From Lichina pygmaea (Eukaryota > Ascomycota > Lichinomycetes > Lichinales > Lichinaceae): a stretch of DNA of 64,000 bases. Where the stretch lies: assembly GCA_963422465.1 (NCBI GenBank), contig OY730175.1, forward strand, positions 806,001-870,000. The letters are read 5' to 3'. Below the pieces are notes generated by a model. That model had not been told where the DNA came from and ran no database searches. It was given only the letters and a program-made list of their open reading frames with translations. Position numbers and translations under genes: made by a program. Below are positions 22,171 through 34,267 of the stretch, piece by piece (position 1 is the first letter of the stretch; every line of letters starts with the position of its first letter).

Positions 22171-22987
22171 TTATATAAGATCGAGCTGTCACAATCTTCA
22201 CGGCCGACTGAAATTCAAAGGCGACCAGACCTCACGACGTGTCTGCGGTACCGTACCCTTATTCCTCGATCCTTCTACCGCGGTGTGTGGTTCAAACTCC
22301 CACGGAGCCAAGGAAGCCAGCACCACTACGGCCGACAACACCAGAAGCAGAAGCAGAAGCCAACGGAGCTGAATACTCCACATTCGCCGATGGCGGGGGA
22401 GAAACCCTCAAGGGCTTCTACTGCGGCCCTTCCACGGCAGGCTACGGCAAAGACGAGTCGGCCTCGGGGGCAACTCCAGGGGCAGATCTCTTTGGATGCC
22501 ACGGTCTGTGGGAAGAGCTCGGGGGATGAGGGACCGGCAGGAGCAGGGTAGGCGCACCGGTGACCACGAGATCTACAACAAAGGTACGCGCAGGCACGAC
22601 ATCCACCACAAGAGATTCCCGAGCGGAGGAGAAGGAAGGGGTTTTGGCCCGAAGACGGTTTCATCCTTTCAAATCATCATTGCAATTCCCGGCACAATCT
22701 AGTCCGGCTAGCTTCAGAACGGCGAAAGAATTCAATCAATCGATCGATCTACCGCAGTGTCGACAGCGTCTTCGTCGTGGTCGGCATGGTGTTCTATCAC
22801 TCTACTCCTTCGCTCTAGACATGGCTAGGTCATAGACAGATGCGATGACTTGCCAAATGGGACTATAAGACGGAGATTTCGATAGATGCCATTATAGTGT
22901 ACGGTGGAGGACCCGCGGCGACACGGTCCCGTATCCTCTTGCGGCCGACGACACTGTGACCGAGCCAGCTCCCAGCTACACGCCACC
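22171..22987. other. intergenic between the copia relic and TIM9
   Basis: Several overlapping open frames on both strands (22239-22664) with no recognisable domain; nothing supportable. Confidence 0.35.
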
Positions 22988-23446
22988 TCATCGCCCGGGC
23001 AGCTGACCGGATTGCATCATGGCCGCGTTCTGCTCCTGCCACCGCTGCCCTAAGCGCTCCGTCCCCTTGAGGTACTTGTCGACGCACCGCAACACGCAGC
23101 CCTCTTCCCGAGTTTGCAACGACTTGCTGGTGAAGTCCTGGACGCAGTCGTCGAAGCACCGTTGCACGAGTTTGCCATACATCTGCCCGTAGACCCGCAC
23201 ATCAGCTGCGACTTCTCCGCAGACTCGGGCGAGCGGCTCGAGGTGAAGTAGAGGGCGGATGGCCATTTCGGGAGACGGCTCCCATGAAAGAGATCGACGT
23301 GTGACCGACCGTCATGAACTCCTTCATCTGCCGCTTCTCGACTCGACTCTGTAGCTCCCGCTGCTCGGCGGCGTTGAGACTATCGAGCCGTCAGCTTTCG
23401 AGCTCTGCCTGACCGGACGCGCCCCCTGATGAACCCACTTGTCCAT
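22988..23446 (-). CDS. tim9: mitochondrial intermembrane-space chaperone TIM9
   Basis: On the minus strand, exons 23439-23446 (8 nt), 23310-23379 and 22988-23182 give 90 residues. The first exon codes only MDN together with one base of exon 2, so the start is visible only after splicing. Tim9 pairs with Tim10 in a soluble hexamer that escorts hydrophobic carrier proteins to the TIM22 complex. The product reads [39 protein letters not shown], then [16 protein letters not shown] and the hallmark end [16 protein letters not shown]. The twin CX3C pairs (CFDDC and CVLRC) that form disulfides are intact. Intron 2 (127 bp) uses a weak GTCGGT donor. Confidence 0.95.
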
Positions 23447-24490
23447 GGCGAACCGGTCCGATCTGGGCGAGTCAGAGTTGGCTGGTTAGTAGTACAGGAC
23501 GTCAGACCGATAGGCGAGTAGCGAAAGCCCGACGTTGAAACCAGTGGCTGGATCCCGATGTGACGTAGTTCAAGCGCAGCTGCGCGATGCTGGACACCAG
23601 GGCTGTGCTGTACCTTACCTACAGCAGGAGTTGTAGACTGCGGTCGCAGCTTCCGCCGTGTCGGGCTGCCGGAGCTGGTCAGAGCTTTAATTTTTTCCGG
23701 CGAGTGGCAGATGCCGATGCTTACGTAACGCGATACCACACCGTACCGGTACCATGTAAATCACCAGCCAGATCCGAAACACGATAAAACAGGGCCGAGT
23801 TCGAACGTCGCAGCTCACAACGGCCGGAACCTCGTCTAAGGCGCCTCATTTTCGAATCGAGGGAGCCGATTCCAGACCCGGTTTGCATTGCGATTCGGAC
23901 GCTGTACTTGTTACAGTACGTACGAGTATGTACCTGATAGCGATACAATGTGTACGAAGGTACATACCTACCAGTATCAGCCCGCACAGGTTGGGCTGCT
24001 CTCGGTACTTCTTGCCCGCCCAAGGTCGCTCGTCCGTATAATAATAATTATAGTCGCCATTTGGCTCGAGCCGTTGCTGTCGATCAATCTCGGCACTTCC
24101 TTTCGGTTCTGGCCGAGGAACTCCACACCCCCCCCCCCCGGGCCACTCTCTCTACGAAGTACTCGTGCAGTACGTATTACAGTCCGGGCGACGTCAAACG
24201 CTCGTGGCATAACCGATCTATTCTTATCCGCACACGCGCCTCCGAGGACGACGACGACAATAATAACAACGACGACGACGACGACGACGACGACGAGAGG
24301 AAAGGCCATCGTCGTCCACGCATCGTACTGCATACAACAAACGACAGGACCAAACGCCGAGATCGTCAGCGACAGGGCGCCGAGTGTCCGTCACCTCGAT
24401 CGAAGCCGCTCAAAGTCGTGCGGAGCGGTCCGATCCACGGCGACGACTCCATCGTTGGCCCCTCGCCTCCGTCGGGGCCGCGCGCGCATC
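23447..24490. other. intergenic, TIM9 / RhoGAP divergent region
   Basis: Includes GTAC-rich DNA near 23918-23970, a poly-C run at 24127-24139 and a GAC repeat at 24246-24297. Probably carries both promoters. The frame upstream of 24491 is open but unlike a protein domain. Confidence 0.4.
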
Positions 24491-26898
24491 ATGACGCTGG
24501 CTTCGACCTCGTCGTCGGCGCATCAGACGGTCGACAGCAACAAAGATGCGCCCAACGCGACGCGACGAGACCTGACGTCGTGGTGGAAGAGATTCAACAT
24601 GCGAATGAGGAGGGAGGAAGAAAAGGGTAGGCGAGCGCCGATCTGGCTGTTTCCTTTCCGTCCGAACCGCGTCGACCTTTTCCTCTCGCCGTCGGAGAGC
24701 GGCGTCGAGCGCGTCTGCTGTCCGATGGGACCCTTGTCTTGGCGACGGCCGGGCTGTGCGGTCCACGTGGCACGTCAATATCGCCCACTTGAACGTATCA
24801 GGCAGTCAACGATATGCGATAGTGCGATGTGCGCTAGCTGCATTCCTTCCGCCCGTCGGAGCGGACGACGGGGACGACGGGGACGACGGGGCCCGACAGG
24901 GACGGTCGCGCTAGAGATCGGAGACCGTCTCGTCGTCTTTCGACTCCTGCCTGCGTCGGATTGCTGATCGCGATTCGCCCTAGGAGCAGCGGCGAAGCGG
25001 ACGGACGGGCAGGGTGACGGCGACGAGGATCCCCAGCCCCGGCGCATCTTCGGCATCCCGCTGCAGGATAGCATCAAGTACGCGAACGTGGCCATCTCTC
25101 TCACCGACGGCAACGGCCAGAGCTTCATCTACGGCTACGTGCCCATCGTCGTGGCGAAGTGCGGAGTGTACCTGAAGGAGAAAGGTTGGTCGATCGCGAC
25201 GAGTCCGCCAGACGCCCCCGATGCCGTTGCTGAGAGCGGGAACGCCGGCGTCCTGTAGCGACCGAGATCGAGGGCATCTTCAGACTCAGCGGATCGACGA
25301 AGCGCATCAAGGACCTCCAGATCATCTTCAACTCCCCGGACCGCTACGGCAAGGGCCTGGACTGGACCGGCTTCACCGTGCACGATGCGGCGAACATCCT
25401 GCGCCGGTACCTGAACCAGCTCCCGGAGCCGATCATACCGCTCGAGTTCTACCGACGCTTCCGGGACCCGCTGGTCATGCTCATGAACCAGAGTGCCGGA
25501 CTCGCGAACGGCCCGATCCCGGACGGCGACGTCATGGACGAGGCCAGGCTCATCTCGATATACCAGCAGGTCATCACGGAGCTCCCGCCCCTGAACCGGC
25601 AGCTGCTGCTCTACATCCTGGATCTGCTGGCCGTCTTCGCGAGCAAGTCCGACATCAACCGCATGACGTCCACCAACCTCGCCGCCATCTTCCAGCCCGG
25701 CATGCTGTCCCACCCGCAGCACGACATGCACCCGGACGAGTATCGGCTGAGCCAGGACGTGCTGGTCTTCCTGATCGAGAATCAAGACCACTTCCTCATC
25801 GGCATGCGGGGCACCGCCGCCGACGAGGAGACGGTGCGGGACGTCCAGGGCGGCGGATGTCCGCCCGCGGCCGCCGCCGCTCCGGCCGCGCCGCCCCCAT
25901 CGTCGCTCCAGCCTACGTCGAAGGGAGGAGTCCCCCGAACGCCGTCCAACGCGAGCGGCGGCGGCGGCGACGACAACAACAACAACAGCAACAACAACGA
26001 CAACAACGACAACAACAACGACAACGTCAAGCGGTTCGGCAGCGGCGTCCGTCGTAACCTGTCCGCGTCATCGAAACACTCGGCCAGCTCGCCGGGCCCG
26101 GTGCCGGGAAGCCCAGGCGCGACGTGGCCGGCGACGGGCAATGGCGTGCACCGGTCCAACACCGTGCCATCGAAGAAGTCGCCCGGCCTGAAACCGAATC
26201 GCTATTCTCGCCCGTCCGAGCCACCGACCCCTCCTTCGGCCGGGCTCCAGCCGCCGTCGGAAGGTGGAGGCCCGGACAGCAGTCCAGCCCGAGCGGTGCC
26301 TGGAGCCTTCGATGCAGATCACAGCGGCCGGTACCAGACGCAGGAAACACCTTCGACCCCCACCGCCTCGACAGCCGCGACAGGAGCCGGCGAGGAACCT
26401 CCCCAGATCGAGGTCGAGCGTCAGACGTCGGCCGACACGCAAGCTCCAGCGACGACGGCCGGCTTCCCGCAGATGGTCCCGCTCACCCCCACGCCGACGG
26501 CGGCGACGGCGGCAACGGCGGCAACGGCGGCAACGGCGTCCACAGCGGCAACAGCCGGCGGCGGCGGCAGCGGCAGCGGCGAGCTTAGCAGCCGGGAGAG
26601 TCTGCCGCTGGACGTGCCATTGCCGCATCTGTCGTCGATCGCACGAGCGTCGTCACCGGGAGCTGGAGCAGGAGCAGGAGCAGGAGCAGGCGCGATGGGC
26701 ACGGGGATGGGCATGTCTACGGCAACGACCCCGCCGGTCAGAGAGCGCAACTTCAGCAGCCTCTTCTCGCGATCGCCCACCAGCGACGGCGAACGACGAG
26801 CCGAGGGCAAGGGCCCGAACAAGCTCCGCAAGAAACGCATCTCCAGCATGAACAACGAGAGCGCTCATAGCTCGACTCAGTCTCTGCATGAGTCGTGA
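24491..26898 (+). CDS. RhoGAP-domain protein, SAC7/BAG7 type
   Basis: Exons 24491-24626, 24984-25184 and 25259-26898 give 658 residues; introns are 357 and 74 bp. The RhoGAP domain spans about residues 67-292 and stimulates GTP hydrolysis by Rho1-type GTPases that control wall synthesis and actin. Sequence support: SIKYANVAISLTDGNGQSF and YGYVPIVVAKCGVYLKEK before intron 2, then ATEIEGIFRLSG with the catalytic arginine finger (Arg 121), DRYGKGLDWTGFTVHDAANI, LRRYLNQLPEPIIPLEFYRR and the MTSTNLAAIFQPGML helix. The N-terminus has the short LTSWWKRFN motif common in this subfamily. The second half is low complexity (Asn, Pro/Ser, Ala/Thr, Gly-Ala) and ends in a Ser-rich tail. The first ATG is uncertain since the frame is open upstream, and the long first intron could hide an exon. 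Confidence 0.88.
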
Positions 26899-28864
26899 CC
26901 CAGTCATGTCGTGTCTCGTCATGGCGCCGGTCGTGGTGGTGGTTGGGGTGAGGGGACGGGGGGGGGGGGGGGGGGGGGGGGCGTTCTCCCTTCCATCTTC
27001 TAGTTCAAGAGCGCTTTTTGTCTTCCTCTTGTAATTACGTAGGGCTCCCGCAAATCTGAATGTGGTCGTGGTACCGAATCCACTGCCTTCGTACGTACGG
27101 TATAGTAAGACGACAAAAATCTACGCATCCGTCCTGGTCAGAGGTGCTTGGTCGGTCGGCTCAACAGCAGTAGTAGCTGGACCACCGGACAGCAGTCAGA
27201 CTTCTTCTACATCGCACTACAGTGGCGCAACACAAGTCTGAACAAGCCGGTTTCTGCCTACGTATGTACTGGCTAGATGGTCATACGTGGTGAGACAGGC
27301 TCTTGAAGTACAGTAGCAATCAAGTGATCGCTCACCTACAACTATTGCTCGTGAAGAGTTTCCCCCCCAAGTCAATCTTGTGTGGGAGCTTTCAGACTTG
27401 TGTCGTGACACTGTACACGTACTGTTGACGGGGAGCTCCCAGCAATACTCGTATGTGAGATCTCAAGTTAAGAGTCTACAAGAGAAAAGCCTCCTTGAGA
27501 AGTTCGGTACAGCTCAGCAGCCGAAGCAGTGTATGAATAAAATCAAAAATCACAACATTGACTTCTTTATAGAAGATACTTTTTGCTCGGTGTTGTCAAG
27601 TAAGAGCCTGCAAGAGTGTAGCTCATCCAGCTGTTGAAAGGCTTTTCCATTGAACTTGTGGCACAACTACTAAGGCATCGGCCTATTTGGAAGAGGAGAT
27701 ATGCCCGAACTAGCTAGCTGACTAAGGCCTGACTAAGTCTGGCCGGGCTGGGGTCCGGCCTATGGCCGCAACAACTTGTGGGAATATCGCTCGCCATCTG
27801 ATATCGACAGTCATGTGATCGGCTACGGTAATGGTTCCCGATAGCGAAGGAAGACATACGTAAGGCCCTAACTCGATTCGGTTCGGATTGTCGTGGGCCG
27901 GCAAGTTGAGGGTCGCCCGATCTGGCTTAGATGGACTCTAGAACAGGAAGGATCCCTTTGTCGGCGCTCGTGCTAGCAACATCCAGCGCGGCGGTCTGAA
28001 GCCGGCTAGGCCCGAATGAGCGTCTCCGGTCATCTCAGGCAAGAGACGCCAGACTCGATCGGGAGCGAGCCGGCGGGCCTGAGGTACTGTGGTGCACGTC
28101 GCAATATCCAGAGAAAGGGCCGGCGGGGCGGGCTGATATTGGCGTCAGAGATCTGCGAAAGGGATCACGCCCCCCTCCTCCTCAACCTGCTATCCGAGCT
28201 AGAGCGCTTCACCGAGAGCTCGTCCGTACGTACGATACTCGGAGTGAGGGTACTCGTACGGGGACGGCGGGATTCATAATCGATGGCGGGACTTGAAGCA
28301 GAAGCTGCTTGGACACAGGCACGGAAGAGGACCAGGTTTCGCTGCCCACCGCCTTGGCGCTGGCCGCCGGGACGGTTCGACGAGGACAAGGCAGAGGCGA
28401 GCGACAAGCGAAACCCGTCCGGCTTCAAGTTTGTTCGGTGCGTTCCGCTTCCGGCAACGCGAGCGTACGAGGTACCCACGCCCCGCAGCTTCATCCGACC
28501 TGAGGATACGCCACGCGCACACTACCAGCGGGAGTCGACCGCCCTCCGATGGGAGTACTTAATCATGAACCGTTGCCGATGCCGGTCCTGCCCTACGAGG
28601 TATCGTCGGCCTGGAGCGAAGAGACAACGCGGAGATGAACGCCACGGCGTAGCGAGAATAGGCTTCCCTTGCATACGCGATCACAACTGTCAGCGGCGTA
28701 TGTGGTGAGTTTGGCGAATGACCCAGCTGTCCTAGTCGTTCGCAGGCTGATGCCGCCTGGCTTCTCAGCGGTGCATCCGGACCTGTGGCCCCCCGACGTT
28801 TCTCTTGCTCCACGCCACATACGCACGTACTTCAAGGTCGAGCGCACACCTCCCAAGTCACGAG
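26899..28864. other. intergenic, 2 kb, AT-richer
   Basis: A poly-G run of about 24 lies at 26958-26981. From 27150 to 27950 the base composition drops towards AT and the frames are short, consistent with an old degenerate insertion I cannot identify. No gene seen. Confidence 0.4.
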
Positions 28865-30105
28865 ATGATGGCCCAGTCAGAAAAGGGCCCGTTGCTGGAG
28901 ATGGAGCCTCTGTTTCCCACAGGTAGCGTCGAGCATGGGAGAACTAGGGTCATCTGCTGGACCGCCTGCTGACGATATTCGCTGCAGCGCCGTTGCCTCG
29001 GCCGTGGCAGGACAAGCTCGGTCGACGGTTCCCGCAGGCGATTGCGCATCGGGGGTACCGCGCACGCTTTCCCGAGAATACGCCGAGCGCATTCGCCGGC
29101 GCGCTCGAAGCCGGAGCGCACGCTTTAGAGACGGACATACACCTATCGGGGGACGGCGTGGTCGTGCTCTCCCACGTTGGTCCCTCCCGCGCACGCGCGG
29201 TCGCACATGGCCAGAATGGCTCGGGCTGATTGACGGACAAGGACCCGACCCTTCAACGATGTTTTGGCCAGCCGGACCGTATCATCGACTGCGACTGGAG
29301 CTACCTCAGCACGCTGCGCACGCTCAAGGAACCGCACGAACCCTTGCCTCGCCTGGTGGACCTGCTGCGCTACCTCGCCCGCCCTGACCTCGAGGACGTC
29401 TGGCTGCTGCTCGACATCAAGGTGAGCGGCCGAATGACGGTGGCGCAACCGATCGCCGTTGCTCACGTTGCCACGCTTAGATCGACAACGACCTCGACGA
29501 CGTCATGAGATTGATGGCGCAGGCAATCCAGGCTGTGCTTCCATCCGCCAGACCGTGGAACGAACGGATCGTTCTAGGCTGCTGGGCCGTACGTCACGAG
29601 AACGCCTCTCGCACTGAGACCCTCGAGAGCGCTGAACGAATGATAGGCCACCTACCTCCCTTTCTGCTACCACTACCTGCCTGGCTTCCCCGTCGCCCAC
29701 ATCGGCTACAACATCTGCCACGCGCGTCAGTTCTTCAAGGTGCCCAACGTCTCATTCAACATGCTCCAGATGGTCCTGATGGGGCCGACTGGCTCGTCCT
29801 TCCTCAAGGATGCAAGAGTGGCGGGCCGACCGGTCTTTGCCTGGACCGTCAACGACGATGCCCTGATGCGATGGAGTATCCGAAAAGGGATCGACGGCGT
29901 CATCACGGACGATCCCAAGCGCTTTTTGGACGTCTGCTCGAGGTACGACGGCTACGAGCGGCCGGTGCGGCTATCGCTGCGACAGTACGTCTTTATCGCT
30001 TGGGTCAACCTCATGGCACTGCTCTTCAGCGTGCTCTTCAGGTGGAAGTACGGATTCCACGTAGATCATAGCAAGGTCACGAGGGTTGTTTCGAACGCGC
30101 GATGA
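28865..30105 (+). CDS. glycerophosphodiester phosphodiesterase family protein (PGC1-like)
   Basis: Exons 28865-28922, 28988-29175, 29242-29421, 29481-29588 and 29647-30105 join to 330 residues; introns are 58-66 bp. GDPD-fold enzymes hydrolyse glycerophosphodiesters; in fungi this subfamily resembles Pgc1, a phosphatidylglycerol-specific phospholipase C. Active-site motifs are intact: [15 protein letters not shown] (His and Glu), [19 protein letters not shown] (Glu/Asp and second His, the D contributed after intron 2), LLLDIK, then PGFPVAHIG and [19 protein letters not shown] with [11 protein letters not shown] near the end. A C-terminal hydrophobic helix ([17 protein letters not shown]) followed by basic residues suggests membrane anchoring, like yeast Pgc1. 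Substrate specificity is inferred, not shown. Confidence 0.93.
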
Positions 30106-30435
30106 CCGCGAGCCGGCCAGGGACCGGTGACCCTTTGTTTCTTGTCCGTAGCTTGAGCTTCTCTAGGTATTTGTATTCACAGTAGAGATGACGGATGTCA
30201 CGAATCGACGATAGGATGAATCGTCCGAGCGCCCGGGAGTCGTGCCGATAGATTCTCTGCCATACCCTTCACGACCCACTGGACCCACTGGGCCCTGAGA
30301 AGCTCGCGTCGAGCACTACTGCAATCGACGGTACCGTCCGGAGTATGGTCTGGGATGACGCGCTCGCGCGGGGGGCATCCCTCACCTCCCCACCATCACC
30401 GTCGACCTAAATTTGCGTCGCCACCGTCAGACATC
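30106..30435. other. short intergenic before gamma-tubulin
   Basis: About 330 bp; 3' end of the GDPD gene and promoter of the tubulin gene. No distinctive element seen. Confidence 0.4.
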
Positions 30436-32626
30436 ATGCCCAGGTAGGTGGCGAAAGGCAAGAAGTCGCGAGATGGACATGAGCTAAGCCGCCAACGCTA
30501 GGGAGATCATCACGATCCAAGCCGGCCAGTGCGGCAACAGCGGTATGGTTGAGCCCCCAGGGTCGTGCGAGAAGCGAACCCGACCCCGCGCTCGAGGAAC
30601 GTCATCGCGCTCACGACGCGTCTCCAAGTCGGAAGTCAATTCTGGCAGCATCTCTGTCAGGAACATGGAATCAGCCAGGACGGCAACCTCGAAGACTTCG
30701 CCACCGAGGGAGGGGATCGGAAGGACGTCTTCTTCTACCAGGTACACGCCCCTGCGTCGCTGAGGGACACCGATGCGACGTGTTCGTACGGTGCAAGAGA
30801 CTGACGAGTTCCGTGCTGGTTCCGCTAGTCCGACGACACTCGTTACATCCCTCGAGCAATCCTCCTCGATCTCGAGCCAAGGGTAGGTGAGGCTCACGTT
30901 CCACCGACTCGGCCCGTTGCTCTGACACATGCCGTATTCCTAGGTCATCAACAGCATCCAGACGGGCGCCTACAGGCACATCTACAACCCCGAGAACTTC
31001 TACGTCGGCAAGGATGGCATTGGCGCCGGGAACAACTGGGGCGCCGGGTACGCCACGGGCGAGTCGGTGCACGAAGAGGTCATGGAGATGATCGACCGGG
31101 AAGCGGACGGTAGCGATTCGCTCGAGGTGAGGCGGACCGCCACGACTCGACGGCATCAAAACACGTCTCCGTCTGACATGTCGACTCTAGGGTTTCATGA
31201 TGCTCCATTCGATTGCGGGCGGCACCGGCTCGGGCTTGGGGTCGTTTCTGCTCGAGCGGCTGAACGACAGGTTTCCAAAGAAGTTGATCCAGACGTACTC
31301 GGTATTCCCGGACACGCTCAGCGGCGGCGACGTCGTGGTGCATCCGTACAATAGCCTCCTGGCCCTACGGAGGCTGACGGAGAACGCGGACTCGGTGGTG
31401 AGGGCCCACGGCGACGTGTACTTACGCGCGTGCTGTATATTGTCGGTGTTGACCCCCGTCCAGGTCGTCCTCGACAACGGTGCTCTCTCGCGCATCGCTG
31501 CCGATCGCGTACACGAGCAGGAGCCCTCCTTTCAGCAGACGAACCAGCTGGTGAGGAGATTGTTGTCACCTCGCTTTCGCCGTTCCGCGGGAAAGTGGCT
31601 CATGGGGGGATGCAGGTCTCAACCGTCATGTCGGTCAGCACGACGCCGCTGCGGTACCCAGGCTACATGCACAACGATCTCGTCGGGATCATAGCGTCGC
31701 TGATACCGACGCCGCGCTGCCACTTCCTCATGACGTCCTACACGCCCTTCACGGGCGACAACGTCGAGCAGGCCAAGACGGTTCGGAAGACGACGGTGCT
31801 GGACGTCATGCGCCGACTGCTGCAGCCGAAGAACCGCATGGTGTCCACAAACCCGAGCAAGACGAGCTGCTACGTGTCGATTCTGAACATCATCCAAGGA
31901 GAGGCCGATCCGACCGATGTACGTGATGACCTTTTCTGTTACCTTCCTCGCGCGTTTCCTACGTTATAGTCTAGTCTGCGACGTCAGGGCCACTCGTCTC
32001 TTGGGTTTATTTAACGACCCTCTCTTCTTGGTCCTCCAAACAGGTGCACAAGTCTCTGTTGAGAATCCGGGAAAGACGGCTCGCGACTTTTATCCCCTGG
32101 GGCCCTGCCAGCATCCAGGTGGCCTTGACCAAGAAGTCTCCTTACATCCCGACGTCTCACCGCGTCAGCGGCTTGATGCTGGCCAATCACACGAGCATAT
32201 CAACCGTGAGTTCTCTCCGTCAATCCATCCTTCTTTTTTTCCTTCCCCACAAACGAAAGTCTTCCCCCACCTCAGCCCCCGGCCTCACCTTGCTTTGGGG
32301 GGGGGGGCGCCTCTCTTTCCCCCGAGGCGACACAATTAAATCTTTTCACACAGCTCTTCCGACGCATAACGCTACAATACGAACGCCTTCGCAAACGCAA
32401 CGCCTTCGTGGAGCAGTACAAGAAAGAAGCGCCCTTCTCCGACGGCCTCGGCGAGTTCGACCAGGCCCGCGCCGTCGTCGGCGACCTCATCGCCGAGTAC
32501 GAGGCCGCCGAACGGGACGACTACCTCAAACCGAACCCGACGTCGAATGCTCACTCGAGTTTCGAGACGGCGGGGGTCGGGGCCGGGACTGGGGTCGGAG
32601 CGGGGGCCGGGGCGGGGATGGGTTAA
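30436..32626 (+). CDS. gamma-tubulin
   Basis: Ten exons: 30436-30443, 30502-30542, 30629-30741, 30829-30882, 30944-31126, 31191-31397, 31464-31550, 31616-31918, 32044-32205 and 32354-32626, giving 476 residues. All nine introns are GT-AG and most lie in phase 0. Gamma-tubulin nucleates microtubules at the spindle pole body. Diagnostic sequence: [55 protein letters not shown], the GTP-binding tubulin signature [11 protein letters not shown] (about residues 142-152), [36 protein letters not shown] and [19 protein letters not shown]. The exon of eight bases that carries the start makes the N-terminus invisible without splicing. The C-terminal tail ends in a Gly/Ala/Val-rich low-complexity stretch, longer than usual. 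Confidence 0.97.
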
Positions 32627-34029
32627 GGGGCATGTGTCAAGGGCTGGGTTTGACAATTGGGGCAAGGGCTGGGGCGGGGGTCAGAGCGGGGGTTGGTTAA
32701 GGGGTGCGGCGGGAGTGTGAGCGGACCTGGGTAAAGGGCTGAGACAGGGTCGAGGTCGAGGATGATTAAGCGCACGACGGAGGGAGTCTGCCAAGGAACC
32801 ATGAGGGCCGGCTACGGAGTAGTGCTGGTCGCGATGGTGTTATTTGACATCAGCTGTTCGTCGGTGGATGAGAATGAGGATGATGACGATGATGGAAATG
32901 AGGTTGAGGATGAGGGCGAGGGTGAGGGTGAGAATGATAACAAGGCTGAGGCTGAGGCTGAGGCTGAGGATGAGGATGAGGATGAGGATGAGGATGAGGA
33001 TGAGGATGAGGACGAGTAGAAGGATGAGAATAGAAACGAGCAGGAGCATAGGCAGGAGCATGAGCAGAGTATCGCGCTATATCGTACTGAATCATACTGA
33101 AAGTCCAGCTTCTATCAGTCTCTTGTTGTTTCTTTCATCTCTCTTCTCTCTTCTCTTTCTCGTCACGCTCCCTACTTGATTCTTCACACCCTCTTACGAC
33201 CTCCTTTGTTATATACTTTTCATCTCGTCCTCCTTGCCTCATCTTCATCTTCCTCTTCCTCTTCCTCTTTCACTCGGTCACAAAGATGATCTATTGTGAT
33301 AGCCATTTCGACTTGCAGAAAGGCTTAGTCTTATTCCCCCCACAGACCATTGGTTGCACTGCAGTTGATAAGACTCTTTGATCATGTACGAAAAAAAAAA
33401 CCCCCCCCCCCCATGTATAGATTGGCGTTCCCCCCCCCCCCGGTCCCCTTCCCCGTGGGTCCCTTCTCCCCTAGAGGAAGTACGAGTGATCAACAACCAC
33501 GTCGACACTCAGATTCTCAACCTATGGCGAGATGAGGAGACTTTTCTCCCAAAGGAAAAGCCCTTTTTAAGGAGATGCAGTCTGGACCGAGCACTCGACG
33601 TCTGTAGCGATTGTGTTTAGAGTAGAAACTCGATGTGATTGGAAAAAAGAAGTAGAAGAGGTTGTCTGCCCGGTCCAGCCGGCAAAATACCAGGGTTCAT
33701 GCTGTGGTAGTCGGGTATGATGGAGGGTTGTCTTCTCTGAGAAAGCATGCCCTGTTACGGTGTTCGGCTCAGAAAAGAAGAGGAGAGAAGGAAGAGGCTT
33801 GTACCGTATGTTATATTGGTGCCGAAGCTAGAGAAAAAAGACCGAGCATCGCACGGGCCGAAAGCACGAGAGCTAGAACAACGTGCTTCACGTGCTACGT
33901 GCGCAGAGGATGGAGCAGTGACGAAGGGGTAGGACAGGCAAGTAGAATTCAAATACCTCTAGTGCTTGTTGAAGGTACCATGATCGTCGTTGGAATCATC
34001 GTTGCTATCGAAGAAAGCTCACTGAGCTG
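32627..34029. other. intergenic with GATGAG hexamer tract
   Basis: Purine-rich GAGGAT/GAGGCT repeats (32872-33016), poly-C runs near 33400-33440 and GA-rich DNA. The frames across the repeat (for example 32762-33019, acidic tail) are by-products. Confidence 0.45.
32872..33016 (+). repeat. hexanucleotide GATGAG/GCTGAG tract
   Basis: Imperfect purine-rich hexamer array that grows most regular at 32941-33010. Confidence 0.85.
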
Positions 34030-34218
34030 GTGGACACGATCGTGAAAGGTGATCGATTCTGGAGGCACAGCAGAAGAAGATGATGATGTTTGTTGTCGTC
34101 GTTCTCGTTGTTGTTGAAGAGAACTAGCTACGGTTTCGGTGACTGCTCTAGATGCATGGGGGGAGAGCAAACATGACGGTGCTTAGGGCTCCACACCCAC
34201 AACGTCCAACGTCTAACA
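34030..34218 (-). mobile_element. solo copia-like LTR fragment
   Basis: Read on the minus strand it starts TGTTAGACGTTGGACGTTGTG and shares GGTGTGGAGCCCTAAGCACC, GTCATGTTTGCTC and CCAGAATCGATCA with the LTR copies at 21232 and 22011. It is a third, diverged, inverted copy lying downstream of the kinase-like gene. Confidence 0.75.
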
Positions 34219-34267
34219 AAAGGAAGGGTATCGCGGCTGTGTTCAAGCTACGGAGGGAGGCGACGTG

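Noticed and set aside
23888-24490. Long open frame upstream of the RhoGAP start
   Set aside because: It is a basic, Ser/Thr/Arg-rich frame over GAC repeats with no domain; the RhoGAP protein is better started near 24491, though the exact Met is uncertain.
25135-25791. 218-residue minus-strand frame
   Set aside because: Antisense shadow of the RhoGAP exon, produced by its codon bias.
24491-32626. Possible co-regulated cluster of cytoskeletal genes (RhoGAP and gamma-tubulin)
   Set aside because: The GDPD gene lies between them and nothing in the sequence suggests shared control; adjacency alone is weak.
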